A stretch of DNA of 64,000 nt, taken from positions 16,746 through 80,745 of the forward strand of contig NZ_JAJKBG010000009.1 of NCBI RefSeq assembly GCF_022750635.1. The letters run 5' to 3'. The number at the start of each line of letters is the position of its first letter. Positions within the stretch are counted from its first letter, which is position 1. Position numbers and translations under genes: made by a program. The notes beneath the pieces were generated by a model. That model worked only from the letters and a program-made list of their open reading frames with translations. It made no database searches and had not been told where the DNA came from. Below are positions 52,189-60,788 of the stretch, one piece after another. This stretch comes from Brevundimonas pishanensis (GTDB taxonomy: Bacteria; Pseudomonadota; Alphaproteobacteria; Caulobacterales; Caulobacteraceae).

Positions 52189-53003
52189 GGTGCTGTCATG
52201 TTAACTGAGCGAAGTCGAAAGATCCCTCCCCTGCTCATTTTCAGACCACGGCCGCCTCCCACGCGGCATTCGCTTCAGCGCGAAAGCAACGAAGTGTGGG
52301 TCTGCTGATCAAATGGCGCTGGAAGTTGAAGGTGTTGTAGATCGAGGCGTGGGTGGTGAGAAATCTCTGGGCTGAGGCTTGGGATTTGAACCTATGATGC
52401 TGCCGCTCCCGTCGTCGGATCGGCAGATGTGAGTTCTCAACACGGTTGTTGTCACGAAGCCTGCCAGGGCGATGCAGATGGCGCAGTTCCAACTGATCGA
52501 GTGCCGCACCGTACGAGGCCAACCCGTCCGTCGTGATGGTTTCTGGCTCGACCGGTTGATTGCGCAAAAGACGTCTGATCAGCTTCAAAGCCGCCTCTGT
52601 GTCCCGCTGGCGCTGGACAACGACGTCTAAAACCTCGCCTTCGTCGTCGACTGCGCGCCACAGATACATGCGCCGTCCTCCGATCTTGCAGACCATTTCA
52701 TCGAGATGCCAACGGCCTGTCGGAGGCACTCTCCGCTTCTTCAGCCGCCGTGCAATCAGAGGCCCGAACTTGATCGTCCAGCACCGGATCGTTTCGTAGC
52801 TGACGTCAATTCCGCGTTGCGCCATCAGTTCCTCGACGTCGCGGAAGCTAAGATTAAAGCGAAAGTACAACCACACGGCATGACGGATCACTTCGCCTGG
52901 AAAGCGGTGTCGCTTAAACGATAGCGGTTTCATAAAACGCCTTCTCCACCAATGGCTTGCAGCCTTCGAAGTGGAGCACCTTTAGCGTTATACTGACAGC
53001 ACC
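52189..53003 (-). mobile_element. IS6-family element A6 (815 bp)
   Basis: Left end GGTGCTGTCATGTTAAC, right end GTTATACTGACAGCACC. Flanks atcccgac and accccgat are similar but not identical, so no clear target duplication. Confidence 0.93.
52241..52933 (-). CDS. IS6-family transposase A6
   Basis: 230 residues. Mosaic: N-terminal half as in A3, C-terminal end as in A4. One unusual substitution in the signature (RERQHHRFKSQ instead of RERQQQRFKSQ). Confidence 0.95.
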   Translation of the reverse strand: MKPLSFKRHRFPGEVIRHAVWLYFRFNLSFRDVEELMAQRGIDVSYETIRCWTIKFGPLIARRLKKRRVPPTGRWHLDEMVCKIGGRRMYLWRAVDDEGEVLDVVVQRQRDTEAALKLIRRLLRNQPVEPETITTDGLASYGAALDQLELRHLHRPGRLRDNNRVENSHLPIRRRERQHHRFKSQASAQRFLTTHASIYNTFNFQRHLISRPTLRCFRAEANAAWEAAVV

Positions 53004-53150
53004 ACCCCGATTGCTCCGTACTTTCGGAACTTCCCCTTAGTATCCGAGAAGGTGATGTTCGAGTAATAGCAAGATGCTGATGCCGTCTCGATCCCAAGAT
53101 CATCCAGTATGACTTTGAAGCCAGCCACTGCCCCTCCATTGCGTTGAATA

Positions 53151-53226
53151 ACTCATCCTATGAGTCTCTTTGGTGAGGGACTGGTCGCTCAGATATCGCT
53201 GGCAAGTCAACCAAAATGAGACTCAT
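53151..53226. promoter_or_regulatory. Operator region of XRE copy 2
   Basis: Two perfect palindromes, ACTCAT-CCT-ATGAGT (53151-53165) and ATGAG-A-CTCAT (53216-53226), share the half-site ATGAG and lie upstream of the XRE gene. The second is conserved at 4102-4112. Confidence 0.55.
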
Positions 53227-53267
53227 CGTCTGTCGCCCGATCAGATGCATTGCACGCATCTGCACCT

Positions 53268-53480
53268 ATGGATGTTTGCCAAAAACTCGGACTGCGCGTG
53301 CAGCAGCTGCGCCAAGCCAAGGGCTGGTCACAAGACGAGTTTGCACATCGCGCAAACCTGCACCGCACCTATGTCTCGGGTGTTGAACGCGGTATCCGCA
53401 ATCCCACCATTACCGTTTTGGAAAAACTCGCCTCAGGTCTTGAAATCACGCTGAGCGACTTGGTGGCCCTGGAAGAATAG
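53268..53480 (+). CDS. XRE-family transcriptional regulator, copy 2
   Basis: 70 residues, differing from copy 1 at only three or four positions (for example K5Q, A to S in EKLASGLEITLSDL). Start at ATG 53268, with TTG 53250 as alternative. The small convergent gene is intact here and overlaps its 3' end. The divergent exported-protein genes present at copy 1 are absent; A6 lies 145 bp upstream of the first operator palindrome. Confidence 0.85.
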   Translation: MDVCQKLGLRVQQLRQAKGWSQDEFAHRANLHRTYVSGVERGIRNPTITVLEKLASGLEITLSDLVALEE

Positions 53481-53706
53481 GTCGCGAGCGGCGATCCAGC
53501 ACTTCCATGGCTTGCGCCAAGGTTTTGGCGTCTTGCAGATAGCTTTGCAGGCAACCGGCAGCACTAGATAGTTCTAGCAGTTCAAGGTCGGTCGAGAGAC
53601 TCACTGCATACTCGGCCAAATGCCCCGCAAAAACGCCCAGCCGAAACTTCGCCTCCAGCGCATCATCGCGATCGAACATGCCTTGGTACAAATCATCTGA
53701 GGTCAT
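53446..53706 (-). CDS. Small acidic protein of the XRE locus, intact copy
   Basis: 86 residues starting [20 protein letters not shown], predicted mostly helical with two cysteine-poor amphipathic helices (FRLGVFAGHLAEYAVSLSTD, SYLQDAKTLAQAMEVL) and a Pro-rich C-terminus. No family recognised. The start is fixed by the conserved N-terminal codons found again at 9334-9357. Convergent with the XRE gene and overlapping it by 35 bp, an arrangement that couples their expression. Confidence 0.65.
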   Translation of the reverse strand: MTSDDLYQGMFDRDDALEAKFRLGVFAGHLAEYAVSLSTDLELLELSSAAGCLQSYLQDAKTLAQAMEVLDRRSRPILPGPPSRSA

Positions 53707-53878
53707 GCTCTGACTACCGCTCTGGTCGCACGCGAAGTCCACTCCAAAGTAAGGTGACTTCTTCCTCGACCCGAGCTGACAGTGGCTTCGCATTTAGAAC
53801 GCGACATTCCTGCAGCCATGCAAGTGCCCGAGGGGAACAGGATACCCAGACAACGTTCGCGCGGTCTGCGATCGCTTC

Positions 53879-54199
53879 TTGAATAAGAACCGCCGACCAG
53901 ATCATAAGTCAGTGGCGACCGAAAGCTTCAATGGCAGCCTGCGCGACGAACTCCTGAACGAGGAGATCTTCGACACCCTGGACGACGCCCGCCGGAAGCT
54001 GGCGCTCTGGCGATACGATTACAACGCGGTCATACCGCATTCCTCGCTTGGGAACCAGACGCCGCTCGAAGCGCGCCGGACGCTTGAGCAATTTGAGGGT
54101 TCCGCGCCCGGCGCGCTTGCCCAGAACGACAGACCCGACTACCAATCTCAAACCCGCAGACTCTCGTCATGAACGAGGGACCCAAGGGGGGCAGGTCAC
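53879..54199 (+). pseudogene. IS3-family OrfB C-terminal fragment and right end
   Basis: SVATESFNGSLRDELLNEEI and WRYDYNAVIPHSSLGNQTPL are the last part of an IS3-type integrase-core transposase, including the catalytic Glu region (ESFNG). The N-terminal two thirds are missing. The stop is at 54172 and the element's right tip (GGGACCCAAGGGGGGCAGGT) ends near 54199, directly before the oxidase cluster. Confidence 0.85.
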
Positions 54200-54217
54200 T
54201 ATCGAACGAAGTGCCCT

Positions 54218-54514
54218 TCAAAACGCCAGAGGGACGGCTTGCCAGACGATGGATAGAGCCGAGACGCCAGCGGCAGCCAAAGCCAGCTTTCGCTCCCAAC
54301 GTCCGTCAGCCTCATCATCGTCGCCACGGATAATCCACGCCGCGATCGCCGCCACCAGTCCCAGACAGCCGAGCGTAAAAATGACCCCGACTACTCGCGA
54401 GACGGGATCGCTGGCGGAGGTGTACAGGTCCGCGATGCTGGAGATGGCGTACAGGCCCACGAAATGCAGCGCCCACACCATCAGACTGCCCAGCAGTTTG
54501 AGCCAGCGCGACAT
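54218..54514 (-). CDS. Small membrane protein of the oxidase cluster (possible subunit IV)
   Basis: A 98-residue protein with three hydrophobic segments (GSLMVWALHFVGLYAISSIA, VGVIFTLGCLGLVAAIAAWI, ALAAAGVSALSIVWQAVPL). Its start overlaps the stop of the fused oxidase I/III gene by one base. Position suggests an accessory or subunit IV-like protein; sequence alone does not prove it. Last gene of the operon. Confidence 0.65.
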   Translation of the reverse strand: MSRWLKLLGSLMVWALHFVGLYAISSIADLYTSASDPVSRVVGVIFTLGCLGLVAAIAAWIIRGDDDEADGRWERKLALAAAGVSALSIVWQAVPLAF

Positions 54515-57060
54515 TATAACCCGCCCCCCGGGAACAGACGGATCAACAGGATGGAAAGGGCGGCCTGTACGGCGGTGAAGGTAAGAAAAAGGCAGATCAC
54601 ATCCACAGTGGTGGGCCGATCAGGCGAGACGTAGCCAAACCCCCGACGCAGAAGCAGATAGAGCGCCATCAGCGCACTGATGGCGCAAAACACCGCCGAC
54701 CATGCCAGCAGAGCAAACACCGAGGCTCCCTGCGAGGATATCTCGGGATCCAGACCTTGTACCGCCCACGCCTGAAACTCGTTGACGATCGCCACGCCCG
54801 CCAGCGTCGCACCGACCAGTACAAACACGGTCGTCATCGTCTCGGCCCGCTTTCTGAACTGCCTAAGCACTTTGGGTGCCAGCAGGCTCGCAGCCGCTGC
54901 TGCCGCCAGCAGGCCCACGTTCAGTATCAGGGACGACAGCTCCGGTGGGGCCTGCCAAAGATCAGGACGTCGGCTCCACAGGAAAATATAGGAAAATGCC
55001 GCCAGCAGGCACACCATGCCCGATACGATCAGCAGCAGGACCATCGCCCACCAACCGTGTCCTGACGAACCCGATACATAGTTGGGCAGTCGTATACCTT
55101 CGCCGATATCGGTCGAGCGCCGCTTGTGGGGCATGTCCAGCGACCAGCACCAGCGCATGATGCAGAACACCGCCAGCACGCCGCTGACCACCGCTGCCGC
55201 ATAGGCCTGCACGGTCAGGATCAGGAAGAATCCGGCTGTAAATACTGCGCCAAAAACGTGCCATGGGGACGGGCGCGCAATCCGCAGAACATATTGCGGC
55301 TCGGCGTTCAGGGGGCTGGTGACCAGTGTTTGCCGCTCGCCATTTTTGGCCCCCGGCAACAGCCAACGCCCCTGTTTGACCTGCTCCGCCAGTTCCGGCT
55401 GGTCCCACAGCGGATAGAGGCTCTTCACGACCGGAATGGAGCGCACCGAATAATAGTCGCTGGGAAGCCATTCCAGCCCCGGCCCGTCGTGGATGTTCCC
55501 GACCTCGCGCCGGCCGAACGGACGGAAGTTGCGGAACATATCGATCACCCACAACAACACGGCCAGCCCGAACAGGAAGGCTCCGATAGTCGAAATGATG
55601 TTCGGCAGGGCCAGATCGGCATCGGGCAGATAGGTGTAGACCCGCCGCGGCATACCCATCAGGCCCGATAGGTGCATCGGCAGAAAGGCGATGTTGTGCC
55701 CCGCGAACATCAGCCAGAAAATCCAGCGCCCCCAACGCTCGCTAAGCGTTCGCGAACTGGACATCGGAAACCAGTAATAGATCGCGGCGAACAGAGGAAA
55801 CACCATGCCGCCAATCAACACATAGTGCAGGTGGGCGACGATGAAGTAGCTATCGTGAGCCTGAAGGTCGAAGGGCACCATGGCGACCATCACGCCAGAC
55901 AGCCCCCCCATGACGAAGATGACCAATCCACCGACGGCGAATAATCCCGGCGTGGAAAACCTCATCTTTCCGGCGGCAATGGTGGCGATCCAAGCAAAGA
56001 CCTGCACCCCGGCAGGCAGGCTGACCGCCATCGATGCCGCGCTGAAATAGTTGATGCTGATCTGCGGCATACCGGTGGTGAACATGTGGTGCGCCCACAC
56101 GCCAAAACTTATGAAACCTGTCGCCAGCATGGCCATGACCACCAGCGAATGTCCGACCAGTCGGGTACGCGCCATGGCGGGAATAATGGTCGACATGGCC
56201 CCCGCAGCCGGCAGGAAGATGATGTAGACCTCGGGATGGCCGAAGAACCAGAACAGGTGCTGCCACAACATCGGGTCCCCGCCTTTCAGTGGGTCGAAGA
56301 ATGGCCAGTTCAGTGCCCGTTCCAACTCCAGCAACAGCGTGGCCAGAATAATGGATGGAAAGGCGATGATGATCATGCACGCAAAGATCAGCATGGCCCA
56401 TGCAAAGATGGGCAGCTTGTCCAGCGTCATTCCCGGGGCACGGGTTTTCAACACACCGACAATGATCTCGATGGCACCGGCAATCGCCGAGATTTCGATA
56501 AATCCGATCCCCAGCAACCAGAAATCGGCGTTAATTCCCGGCGAATAGGTTTTGCCCGTCAGCGGCGGATACATGAACCAGCCGCCGTTCGGTGCCAGAC
56601 CGAAAAACAGCGAACAGAAGAACGCCAGCCCACCGATCAGATAGGCCCAAAAGGCATAGGCCCCAAGTCGGGGGAACGGCAGATCGCGGGCCCCCAGAAT
56701 CTGCGGCAGCAGCAGGACGGCCAGAGCTTCGACAGCGGGCACCGCAAACAGGAACATCATCACCGTGCCGTGCATGGTGAAAATCTGGTTGTAGGTCTCC
56801 TGTGGCAGGATACCGGCCATCGGCAGGGCCAGCTGGGTGCGCATCAACAGGGCCAGCGTGCCCGCCAAGATGAAGAACAACATCGCCGCCCCGACATAGT
56901 AGATGCCGATGATGTTGTTGTTGATGGCCGTGATCCATTCGCCCGCACGGCGTGGTGGACACCATGCGGCCTCCAGCTCCTCGAGCTCGCCTTCGGGACG
57001 CGGCCCTTGCGACGGAAAGCGGTCATATTTTCGGGTATCGAAACCGGTCTCCGGGGTCAT
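54514..57060 (-). CDS. ctaD: Cytochrome c oxidase, fused subunits I and III (caa3 type)
   Basis: An 848-residue membrane protein. The first 560 residues or so are subunit I: IFTMHGTVMMFLFAVP with the low-spin heme ligand, LFWFFGHPEVYIIFLPAAGA with the cross-linked His-Tyr, GVWAHHMFTTGMP with the Cu-B His pair, and VAHLHYVLIGG with the two heme ligands (Leu replaces the usual Phe in AHFHYV). From about residue 590 a subunit III-like helix bundle follows (WWAMVLLLIVSGMVCLLAAF). Subunit I-III fusion is known in caa3 oxidases. Overlaps subunit II by four bases. Confidence 0.93.
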   Translation of the reverse strand: MTPETGFDTRKYDRFPSQGPRPEGELEELEAAWCPPRRAGEWITAINNNIIGIYYVGAAMLFFILAGTLALLMRTQLALPMAGILPQETYNQIFTMHGTVMMFLFAVPAVEALAVLLLPQILGARDLPFPRLGAYAFWAYLIGGLAFFCSLFFGLAPNGGWFMYPPLTGKTYSPGINADFWLLGIGFIEISAIAGAIEIIVGVLKTRAPGMTLDKLPIFAWAMLIFACMIIIAFPSIILATLLLELERALNWPFFDPLKGGDPMLWQHLFWFFGHPEVYIIFLPAAGAMSTIIPAMARTRLVGHSLVVMAMLATGFISFGVWAHHMFTTGMPQISINYFSAASMAVSLPAGVQVFAWIATIAAGKMRFSTPGLFAVGGLVIFVMGGLSGVMVAMVPFDLQAHDSYFIVAHLHYVLIGGMVFPLFAAIYYWFPMSSSRTLSERWGRWIFWLMFAGHNIAFLPMHLSGLMGMPRRVYTYLPDADLALPNIISTIGAFLFGLAVLLWVIDMFRNFRPFGRREVGNIHDGPGLEWLPSDYYSVRSIPVVKSLYPLWDQPELAEQVKQGRWLLPGAKNGERQTLVTSPLNAEPQYVLRIARPSPWHVFGAVFTAGFFLILTVQAYAAAVVSGVLAVFCIMRWCWSLDMPHKRRSTDIGEGIRLPNYVSGSSGHGWWAMVLLLIVSGMVCLLAAFSYIFLWSRRPDLWQAPPELSSLILNVGLLAAAAAASLLAPKVLRQFRKRAETMTTVFVLVGATLAGVAIVNEFQAWAVQGLDPEISSQGASVFALLAWSAVFCAISALMALYLLLRRGFGYVSPDRPTTVDVICLFLTFTAVQAALSILLIRLFPGGGL

Positions 57061-57992
57061 TTGAGGCTTTCCAGATAAGCGGAAATGTCCTGCAACTCCT
57101 GACCCGTCATCACCGGATAGGACGGCATCCGGTTACCGGGCTTGATCGCCTGACTATCCGAAATCCAGCCCGCCATCGTGCCCTGGTTATTGGGGAGTAT
57201 GCCCGCGCCCAGTGTCCGTCTGGAGCCGACGTGTGTCAGGTCCGGCCCTGCCAGACCATTGGCCGAGGTGCCCCGTATGGTGTGACAGGCACCGCACCCT
57301 GCGGCGGTGAAAGTCTGCGCACCCGGAAGGCTGGACAGCGGAGCAGGCTGCGCCTGTCTGGCGCGCCAGACGTCATAGTCTTCTGGGGTATGGGCAATGA
57401 CGACCAACCCCATAAGCGCATGGGGGCCGCCGCAATATTCCGCGCATTGGCCCGTATAGACCCCCGGCGTATCGGCCTGAATACGCATGAAGTTTCGCCG
57501 TCCGGGGATCATGTCTGTTTTGCCGCCCAAACGCGGAATCCACAGACTATGGATCACATCCGCGCTTTCCAGTTCGATGACGACCGGCTGGCCCGTGGGG
57601 ATATGGACTTCATTGGCATCCTGAATGGCTTCGCGCCCTTCGGTGTCCAGATAGGCCACACGCCACCACCACATCTCGCCGGTGACCCGAACCCGCATTT
57701 CGCCCTCGTCTGCGGCGTCGGACAAGCGGGCCGTGGTCGCCAGTCCGTAGACCAAAAGCGCGCTGAGCACGACAACGGGAAAGGCAATACCGCCGATCCA
57801 GACCAAGCGTTCGGTCTGTAGTGATCGCCTGAAGCGCGGCGGTCCGAACAGGGCCACACCCAGCACCGCCACCACGATCAGAAAGACCGCCAGCCCCATC
57901 ACAAACAGCACCCAGGCGACCGTCGTCAGCGGACCGGCAAACGGCCCTGCAGGGTCCAGAACAGGAGGCGGCCATCCGCTGCGGAAATCCAT
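57057..57992 (-). CDS. ctaC: Cytochrome c oxidase subunit II with cytochrome c domain
   Basis: 311 residues. Two N-terminal membrane spans (VAWVLFVMGLAVFLIVVAVL; IGGIAFPVVVLSALLVYGLA), a cupredoxin domain with the Cu-A ligands (CAEYCGGPHALMGL and His in VIHSLWIPRLGG), then a C-terminal heme c domain (GCGACHTIRG, distal Met in GNRMPSYPVM). The added cytochrome c makes this the caa3 type, which accepts electrons internally. Its start touches the stop of the cytochrome c gene at 57992. Confidence 0.94.
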   Translation of the reverse strand: MDFRSGWPPPVLDPAGPFAGPLTTVAWVLFVMGLAVFLIVVAVLGVALFGPPRFRRSLQTERLVWIGGIAFPVVVLSALLVYGLATTARLSDAADEGEMRVRVTGEMWWWRVAYLDTEGREAIQDANEVHIPTGQPVVIELESADVIHSLWIPRLGGKTDMIPGRRNFMRIQADTPGVYTGQCAEYCGGPHALMGLVVIAHTPEDYDVWRARQAQPAPLSSLPGAQTFTAAGCGACHTIRGTSANGLAGPDLTHVGSRRTLGAGILPNNQGTMAGWISDSQAIKPGNRMPSYPVMTGQELQDISAYLESLK

Positions 57993-58366
57993 CAGTCGTC
58001 ATCCAAGGTATAGAGAAAGGCCGCGACGTCACGCGCCTGACGGTCGTTCAAAGGCATGGCGGGCATAGCGGTACCGGGAACCAGAGACGGCGCATCCTGA
58101 ATGAAGGCCCCCATGGCATCGGGCTGGTTGGGTATGCGCCCCGCGATCAGGGGCCGCGTGCCTATTCCGGCCAGCGGCGGGCCGCTGCGCCCCTTTGGCC
58201 AGCGGACCTGCGGGATATCGTGGCAGGCCGCGCATCCCGTTTCGCGCACCAGTTCCAGCCCGCGCGCCGCATCGGCTCCGGCCACCGTGCGTCGCGGATA
58301 TTCAGGCTCCGCGCAGGATGCCAGTACGACCGGCACCGTCAGTGAAACGGCGCTTAGAAATCGCAT
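57992..58366 (-). CDS. Cytochrome c lipoprotein
   Basis: 124 residues, lipoprotein signal (VPVVLASC), heme-binding CAACH, distal Met probably in AMPAMPLNDRQ. A class I monoheme cytochrome that likely feeds the adjacent oxidase. First gene of the oxidase operon, divergent from the diheme cytochrome gene at 58487. Confidence 0.88.
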   Translation of the reverse strand: MRFLSAVSLTVPVVLASCAEPEYPRRTVAGADAARGLELVRETGCAACHDIPQVRWPKGRSGPPLAGIGTRPLIAGRIPNQPDAMGAFIQDAPSLVPGTAMPAMPLNDRQARDVAAFLYTLDDD

Positions 58367-58486
58367 GGGCGGATCATGGCGGCATTGGTCCTTTTTTCCG
58401 GCGACCCATAGGCAATCCCTTGCGCCCCGTGATGGTTCCGAGGCGGTCCTAAAGGAACTCCATTGGACGCACCGGATTGAAACAGT

Positions 58487-59239
58487 GTGCCAAACCTTGC
58501 CCCCGCCTCCCTGCTGCGATCACTTCTGTGGCCTGTCCTACTGGGCGTGGCCGGTTGCGATACTTCGTACGGAACGACGGACCAGCGGCTGTCCGCGACC
58601 GGCGAAGTCATCGCCATGGGCGGCGGGGCCGGAGGAGCCGCAAACGCCTGCTTTACCTGCCACGGGCTGGATGGCGGCGGCGACGGCATATCGGTGCCGC
58701 GTCTGGCCGGGCAGGATCTGGGCTATCTGCAAAAGCAAATGGAGGACTATGCCAGCGGCCTGCGCGCCGACCCTGTCATGACGCCCATAGCGCGCAGTTT
58801 GAGCCAACAGGACCGGAACCGTGTCGCGGCCTACTATGCCGCCATGCCCGCGCCTCAAACCGATCAAGCCTCGGGGATTGTGAGGCCCTTGATCTGGACC
58901 GGGGGCGATGCGGAGCGGGGTATCCCCTCCTGCGCCAGTTGCCACGGCTCCGATGGGCAAGGCGCAGGTGGGCAACCCGCTGTGGCCCGCCAGCCCGCCG
59001 CCTATACCATCGAGCAGATCGCGCGGTTCCAGTCCGGAGAGCGGCGCAATGATCCGCGCGGTGTGATGGCCACCGCCGCCCACGCTTTGACGCCGAACCA
59101 AACGCAAGCTATCGCCGACTGGCTGGCCGCCGTGCCTTTAAGACCTCCCGAAAATGACATCCAGCCGGACCAGACGGCCGTCGCCAAACCGGCCGGCACG
59201 CGTGAAATCAGGCGACCGGAACGCTCCGACGGCGGCTAG
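58487..59239 (+). CDS. Diheme cytochrome c (c4-like) lipoprotein
   Basis: 250 residues with two heme sites, ACFTCHG and SCASCHG, and distal Met in DPVMTPIA and PRGVMATAA, as in cytochrome c4. Signal ends LGVAGC, so probably lipid-anchored. The start is GTG 58487 without a close Shine-Dalgarno, so it is uncertain. The gene converges on the b561 gene with a 4-bp overlap (59236-59239). Confidence 0.88.
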   Translation: MPNLAPASLLRSLLWPVLLGVAGCDTSYGTTDQRLSATGEVIAMGGGAGGAANACFTCHGLDGGGDGISVPRLAGQDLGYLQKQMEDYASGLRADPVMTPIARSLSQQDRNRVAAYYAAMPAPQTDQASGIVRPLIWTGGDAERGIPSCASCHGSDGQGAGGQPAVARQPAAYTIEQIARFQSGERRNDPRGVMATAAHALTPNQTQAIADWLAAVPLRPPENDIQPDQTAVAKPAGTREIRRPERSDGG

Positions 59240-59946
59240 GGTCTGAACAGTCTGCGAAACTTGTCGCCGATGCCCGCCTCAAGCTTGCGCTCCCACGCTT
59301 TGAGGCGTCGCTGCCATCGGCTGCGTTTGGGCGAAGGCAGGGGCACGACAGGGATCATGGCGTGCAAAACGTCATCGCGGTCGATCAAATGATGTTTGAT
59401 GGCCGCCCCTGCATGAATGGGGATCATCACCAGCAGGCTGACAATCAGCCCCCAGTGCATCCATTCGGCCATGGCCTCGATGGTCCAGAGCTGGCTGTTC
59501 GACAGGTTCTGCATCGGCAACATGGGCCAGGGAACGACGCCCCCCACATTCAATGGGGCATCTCGCGCAGTGGCCGACACCATGGCCCATCCCGTCAACG
59601 GCAGTCCGAACATACAGATATAGAAGACGTAATGGGTGATATGCGCCGCAACACTGGACCAGCCCGGTTTGTCCGCATCATTGATGAGATCAGGTGCCAT
59701 GAGCCGCCATGTCAGACGCCCGATGACGAGCAGCAGCATCAGCAGACCGACTGCGAAATGAACCTCATAGGCCGCCACCTTGTCGCCGCCGACGGGCAGC
59801 CGCCCCATCCACCAGCCCCACGCCAACTGAAACACAATCAGCGCCACCATGGTCCAATGAAACCAGATGGCTACAGGCGAATAGCGGCCTTCGTCCTGAT
59901 GACCTGCGGCCCACTCCAGTGCCTGTGCAATCAGGCGGTCTATCAT
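59236..59946 (-). CDS. Cytochrome b561 family protein
   Basis: 236 residues. Four membrane helices with paired heme-ligating His: VAIWFHWTMVALIVFQ, YEVHFAVGLLMLLLVIGR, HITHYVFYICMFGLPLTGWA, EWMHWGLIVSLLVMIPIHAG. Probably moves electrons between quinone and periplasmic carriers. ATG 59946 overlaps the ctaG stop; 28 further open upstream codons lie inside ctaG and are rejected. Confidence 0.9.
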   Translation of the reverse strand: MIDRLIAQALEWAAGHQDEGRYSPVAIWFHWTMVALIVFQLAWGWWMGRLPVGGDKVAAYEVHFAVGLLMLLLVIGRLTWRLMAPDLINDADKPGWSSVAAHITHYVFYICMFGLPLTGWAMVSATARDAPLNVGGVVPWPMLPMQNLSNSQLWTIEAMAEWMHWGLIVSLLVMIPIHAGAAIKHHLIDRDDVLHAMIPVVPLPSPKRSRWQRRLKAWERKLEAGIGDKFRRLFRP

Positions 59947-60662
59947 ACCTGCGTCCTGCGGGCGGGCTGCAGCAGCGCGCGCATCTTCAACAGCGCGACC
60001 AGCAGATAGGCGGCCGCGGCCGGTGCCCACATGATCAGGCCAGCCGACTGCTGATCCTCAAGGGGACCCAATCCCCACGCGGCACCGGAGGCGAAATGCG
60101 GCGCATAGAGCGGCTGGCCCGCAAAGACGATCAGCGCGCCAAGCAGGCCCATCAACAGCATGGCCGCCAAAAGCGCGACAATGGCGGCATGGGCAGACAC
60201 ACTGCGAACAGCCGCCCAGAACCACACCGATGACGCCAATATGCTGATCTGCATCAGCCAATAGACTCCGTCATGAGACAGCGCCTGCGCGTACAGAGAC
60301 GGCGCGTGCCACAACCAAAAGACCAGCGCTTGAACCGCGGTGGCGGCCATCAGACGCGGCTTTTTCAGCAGCGGCAGACAAAGCGCCAGCAAGGGCGCGG
60401 CCGCCAGAACCAGCAAAAGATGGTGCAGCGTACGGGCCGTGAACAGCGCCGAGCTGAGAGCGCAAAGCGGCGATATGAAGCCAATGGCCAACACAAGCAT
60501 CACACCGCCAAACACGCCGCGATCAGTTTGTTTAACCCGCCACATCCCTACACAGAACAAGGCCAGCAGCACGCCCAGCAAAATCGGGTCCGTATTCCAG
60601 CGACCCAGCACTTCGTCCGGCAGCGGCGCAGGTCCGCAATAGGGGCTCCAGTTACGATCCAT
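59943..60662 (-). CDS. ctaG: Cytochrome c oxidase assembly factor CtaG (caa3 type)
   Basis: A 239-residue membrane protein with seven or so helices. MDRNWSPYCGPAPLPDEVLG is the conserved entry, followed by HHLLLVLAAAPLLALCLPL and FWLWHAPSLYAQALSHDGVYW with conserved His, all typical of PF09678. Needed for Cu insertion in caa3 oxidases. ATG 60662 chosen; a TTG three codons upstream is also open. Confidence 0.9.
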   Translation of the reverse strand: MDRNWSPYCGPAPLPDEVLGRWNTDPILLGVLLALFCVGMWRVKQTDRGVFGGVMLVLAIGFISPLCALSSALFTARTLHHLLLVLAAAPLLALCLPLLKKPRLMAATAVQALVFWLWHAPSLYAQALSHDGVYWLMQISILASSVWFWAAVRSVSAHAAIVALLAAMLLMGLLGALIVFAGQPLYAPHFASGAAWGLGPLEDQQSAGLIMWAPAAAAYLLVALLKMRALLQPARRTQV

Positions 60663-60788
60663 AATGGCCAACCCACGCTGCGGCGCGCCACGGGTTCATC
60701 GCGGCGGCGGGTGCACCTTGGAACACGGGCGAGCGCCCGACGTCGCCGCGCCTGAGAAAGGGCGGCTTGTTGACCGCCCTGCCCCGGA

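Noticed and set aside
48456..53003. Classical IS6 compound transposon with target duplications
   Set aside because: The outer flanks of the two IS6 copies do not match, so simple compound transposition is not supported; a recombination-built unit remains possible.
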